DNA of 8,132 bases from Bacteroidales bacterium. GTDB taxonomy: Bacteria > Bacteroidota > Bacteroidia > Bacteroidales > Muribaculaceae. This document shows positions 7,570 to 8,132 of the stretch, piece by piece. Made by a program: the position numbers and the translations under genes. Position 1 is the first letter of the stretch, and every line of letters starts with the position of its first letter. Where the stretch lies: assembly GCA_004554255.1 (NCBI GenBank), contig SFNC01000082.1, forward strand, positions 1 through 8,132. The letters are read 5' to 3'. The notes below the pieces were generated by a model, which was given only the letters and a program-made list of their open reading frames with translations, did not search any database and had not been told where the DNA came from.

Positions 7570-7610
7570 GTTACCATGTTACCATGGCCGGGCGTTGGTA
7601 ACATGGTAAC
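7570..7610. repeat. Perfect 15-bp inverted repeat of GTTACCA units
   Basis: The left arm GTTACCATGTTACCA (7570-7584) and the right arm TGGTAACATGGTAAC (7596-7610) are exact reverse complements around an 11-nt centre (TGGCCGGGCGT). Each arm is itself a tandem of an 8-nt unit (GTTACCAT, GTTACCA), so the unit occurs four times, two in each direction. No T-run follows on either strand, so an intrinsic terminator is unlikely. An operator for a dimeric or tetrameric regulator, or a recombinase crossover site, fits better. Confidence 0.9.
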
Positions 7611-7682
7611 GTGCATGGCATGGTGTATGTACAATAAATGTCGTGTAAAATTAACGAATGTTGAAAACTTACTGCCGAAAAA

Positions 7683-7714
7683 TTTGGAAAACGCGAGTAT
7701 AAATTGTAACTTTG
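7683..7714 (+). promoter_or_regulatory. Rightward promoter P1, consensus Bacteroidota type
   Basis: TTTG at 7683-7686 is followed after exactly 20 nt by TAACTTTG at 7707-7714, a full match to the TTTG-N19/21-TAnnTTTG promoter of Bacteroidota. Transcription would start near 7720. It lies 73 nt to the right of the inverted repeat and 245 nt before the unknown gene at 7959, with a 21-codon frame starting only about 11 nt after the predicted start. Confidence 0.75.
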
Positions 7715-7730
7715 CAAAGTATAATATAAT

Positions 7731-7796
7731 ATGCAGGGACTATATACCAATAGACCAAGGCCCGGTATATTTATAACCGACATACATCAATTATAA
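7731..7796 (+). CDS. Possible 21-codon small ORF downstream of P1
   Basis: An ATG at 7731 opens a frame of 21 codons (beginning MQGLYTNRPR) that ends at TAA 7794-7796. It is noted only for its position: about 11 nt after the predicted P1 start, with an AT-rich context (ATAATATAATATG) close to that of the unknown gene at 7959 (ATAATATTATG). The peptide has no feature I recognise, no signal peptide and no ribosome binding site. A hairpin with 7-bp arms, ATATACC (7742-7748) and GGTATAT (7764-7770), lies inside it. It could be a leader peptide, a small protein, part of a non-coding RNA, or chance. Confidence 0.25.
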   Translation: MQGLYTNRPRPGIFITDIHQL

Positions 7797-7840
7797 TTAT
7801 TGTAGCAGAGTAGCGGTGAGTGACATTGTAGACTGTCGTG

Positions 7841-7890
7841 CCACCGGGTCTTGACTGCGTTACCATGTAACCGGGGCGTGGCGGTGGTAA
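7841..7890. repeat. Second, degenerate copy of the CCACCGGG / GTTACCATGT module
   Basis: CCACCGGG (7841-7848) and the quasi-palindrome GTTACCATGTAAC (7859-7871) repeat elements found at 7543-7550 and 7570-7582 (12 of 13 bases match the latter). A shared GGGCGT follows both (7590-7595 and 7874-7879), and TGGTAA (7885-7890) is an inverted partner of TTACCA (7860-7865). This copy abuts the -33 box of P2. The copies differ in spacing (27 against 18 nt between the two elements), so this is a diverged duplication or two binding sites for one factor. Confidence 0.65.
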
Positions 7891-7894
7891 GAAA

Positions 7895-7926
7895 TTTGGC
7901 TGTGACGTTTTTATTGTTTATCTTTG
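7895..7926 (+). promoter_or_regulatory. Rightward promoter P2 for the gene at 7959
   Basis: TTTG at 7895-7898 is followed after exactly 20 nt by TATCTTTG at 7919-7926, again a full Bacteroidota consensus. The predicted start near 7932 leaves a leader of about 27 nt before the ATG at 7959. The TGGTAA half-site ends 4 nt upstream of the -33 box, so a factor bound there would touch RNA polymerase. Confidence 0.8.
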
Positions 7927-7958
7927 GGGCAATAAATCACATTATTTAAAATAATATT

Positions 7959-8132
7959 ATGGAAATAGCAGCAAAACGAATCTTAAAGGCAATCAAGGAT
8001 TTGCTTAATGACAAGTATGAGCACATTGAGGAAGAAACGGATTTCTCGCAGTGTTACACGATATTGAATCTCCCGGATGGGAGCACCGGCTATAAAGCCA
8101 TTTACGACGAGGCTACGTGTGGCACGGGGGCA
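7959..8132 (+). CDS. Unrecognised protein, N-terminal 58 codons, cut by window end
   Basis: An ATG at 7959 opens a frame that stays open to the last base of the window (58 codons). The start is supported by promoter P2 just upstream and by an A/T-rich leader lacking a Shine-Dalgarno sequence, as is usual in Bacteroidota. The visible part begins MEIAAKRILKAIKDLLND, a probable amphipathic helix, followed by an acidic patch (EEET, 24-27) and a polar region with YTILNLPDGSTGYKAIYDE (33-51) that looks like short strands and turns. Cysteines occur at 32 and 54. There is no signal peptide or membrane segment, so the protein is probably cytoplasmic. I do not recognise the family and assign no function. 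It is divergent from the phosphatase-ARH gene and shares the repeat-rich regulatory region with it. Confidence 0.7.
   Translation, partial: MEIAAKRILKAIKDLLNDKYEHIEEETDFSQCYTILNLPDGSTGYKAIYDEATCGTGA

Larger units (their letters stand above)
7384..7958. other. Divergent non-coding regulatory region, repeat-rich
   Basis: These 575 bases separate the minus-strand fusion gene from the plus-strand unknown gene. They contain no convincing gene longer than 21 codons and no tRNA-like fold that I can see. They hold three promoter-like elements (one leftward, two rightward), a perfect 15-bp inverted repeat, and a second degenerate copy of the same sequence module. The stretches 7461-7540 and 7611-7682 are AT-rich with no recognisable element. 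Such density of structure between two genes points to regulation or local recombination rather than decayed coding sequence. Confidence 0.8.

Noticed and set aside
7570..7610. The 15-bp inverted repeat as an intrinsic terminator or CRISPR-like repeat
   Set aside because: No T-run follows on either strand, and there is no regular repeat-spacer pattern; the short units are adjacent, not separated by unique spacers.
7576..7776. 66-codon plus-strand ORF across the intergenic region
   Set aside because: It starts inside the inverted repeat, runs through promoter P1 and has irregular composition with no family resemblance; the regulatory reading explains the same bases better.
7571..7783. 70-codon minus-strand ORF in the same region
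   Set aside because: It overlaps the repeat and P1, has no promoter or start context of its own and shows no recognisable domain.

Overview
The window looks like a chromosomal segment from an anaerobic gut-type Bacteroidota, probably order Bacteroidales. Three things point there: promoters of the Bacteroidota type (a TAnnTTTG box, twice paired with TTTG exactly 20 nt upstream), a secreted DUF4923-type protein, which I know only from that group, and AT-rich start contexts without Shine-Dalgarno sequences. Base composition is moderate. A Muribaculaceae-like origin is possible but is a guess.

Positions 21-5696 hold five closely spaced minus-strand genes, read right to left: biotin synthase (bioB), a SpoU/TrmH-family RNA 2'-O-methyltransferase, the recombination and branch-migration ATPase radA, a secreted DUF4923-like protein, and a TrkH-type potassium transporter. 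Gaps are 5, 5, 19 and 31 nt, and the only promoter-like sequence I see (TACCTTTG, 5748-5741) lies in front of bioB, so they probably form one operon of functionally unrelated housekeeping genes. BioB departs from the classical enzyme: one [2Fe-2S] cysteine is Ser and there are extra Cys, as expected of the anaerobe 'type II' form.

Positions 5818-7383 encode, also on the minus strand, one intact 521-residue protein that joins a low-molecular-weight protein phosphatase domain to an ADP-ribosylglycohydrolase domain. It looks like a two-activity eraser of protein or nucleotide modifications and is the most unusual gene here.

Positions 7384-7958 are a 575-bp non-coding, divergent regulatory region. 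It contains a TAACTTTG box for the fusion gene, a perfect 15-bp inverted repeat built from four copies of a GTTACCA unit (7570-7610), a plus-strand promoter P1 (7683-7714) followed at once by a 21-codon reading frame, a second degenerate copy of the CCACCGGG...GTTACCATGT module (7841-7890), and a second plus-strand promoter P2 (7895-7926). P2 precedes an unrecognised protein whose first 58 codons (from 7959) run off the window. The two module copies face each other across P1, so the layout fits either a duplicated operator-promoter unit or an invertible promoter segment. The fusion eraser, the repeat-rich regulatory region and the unknown divergent gene are the best candidate here for something undescribed.
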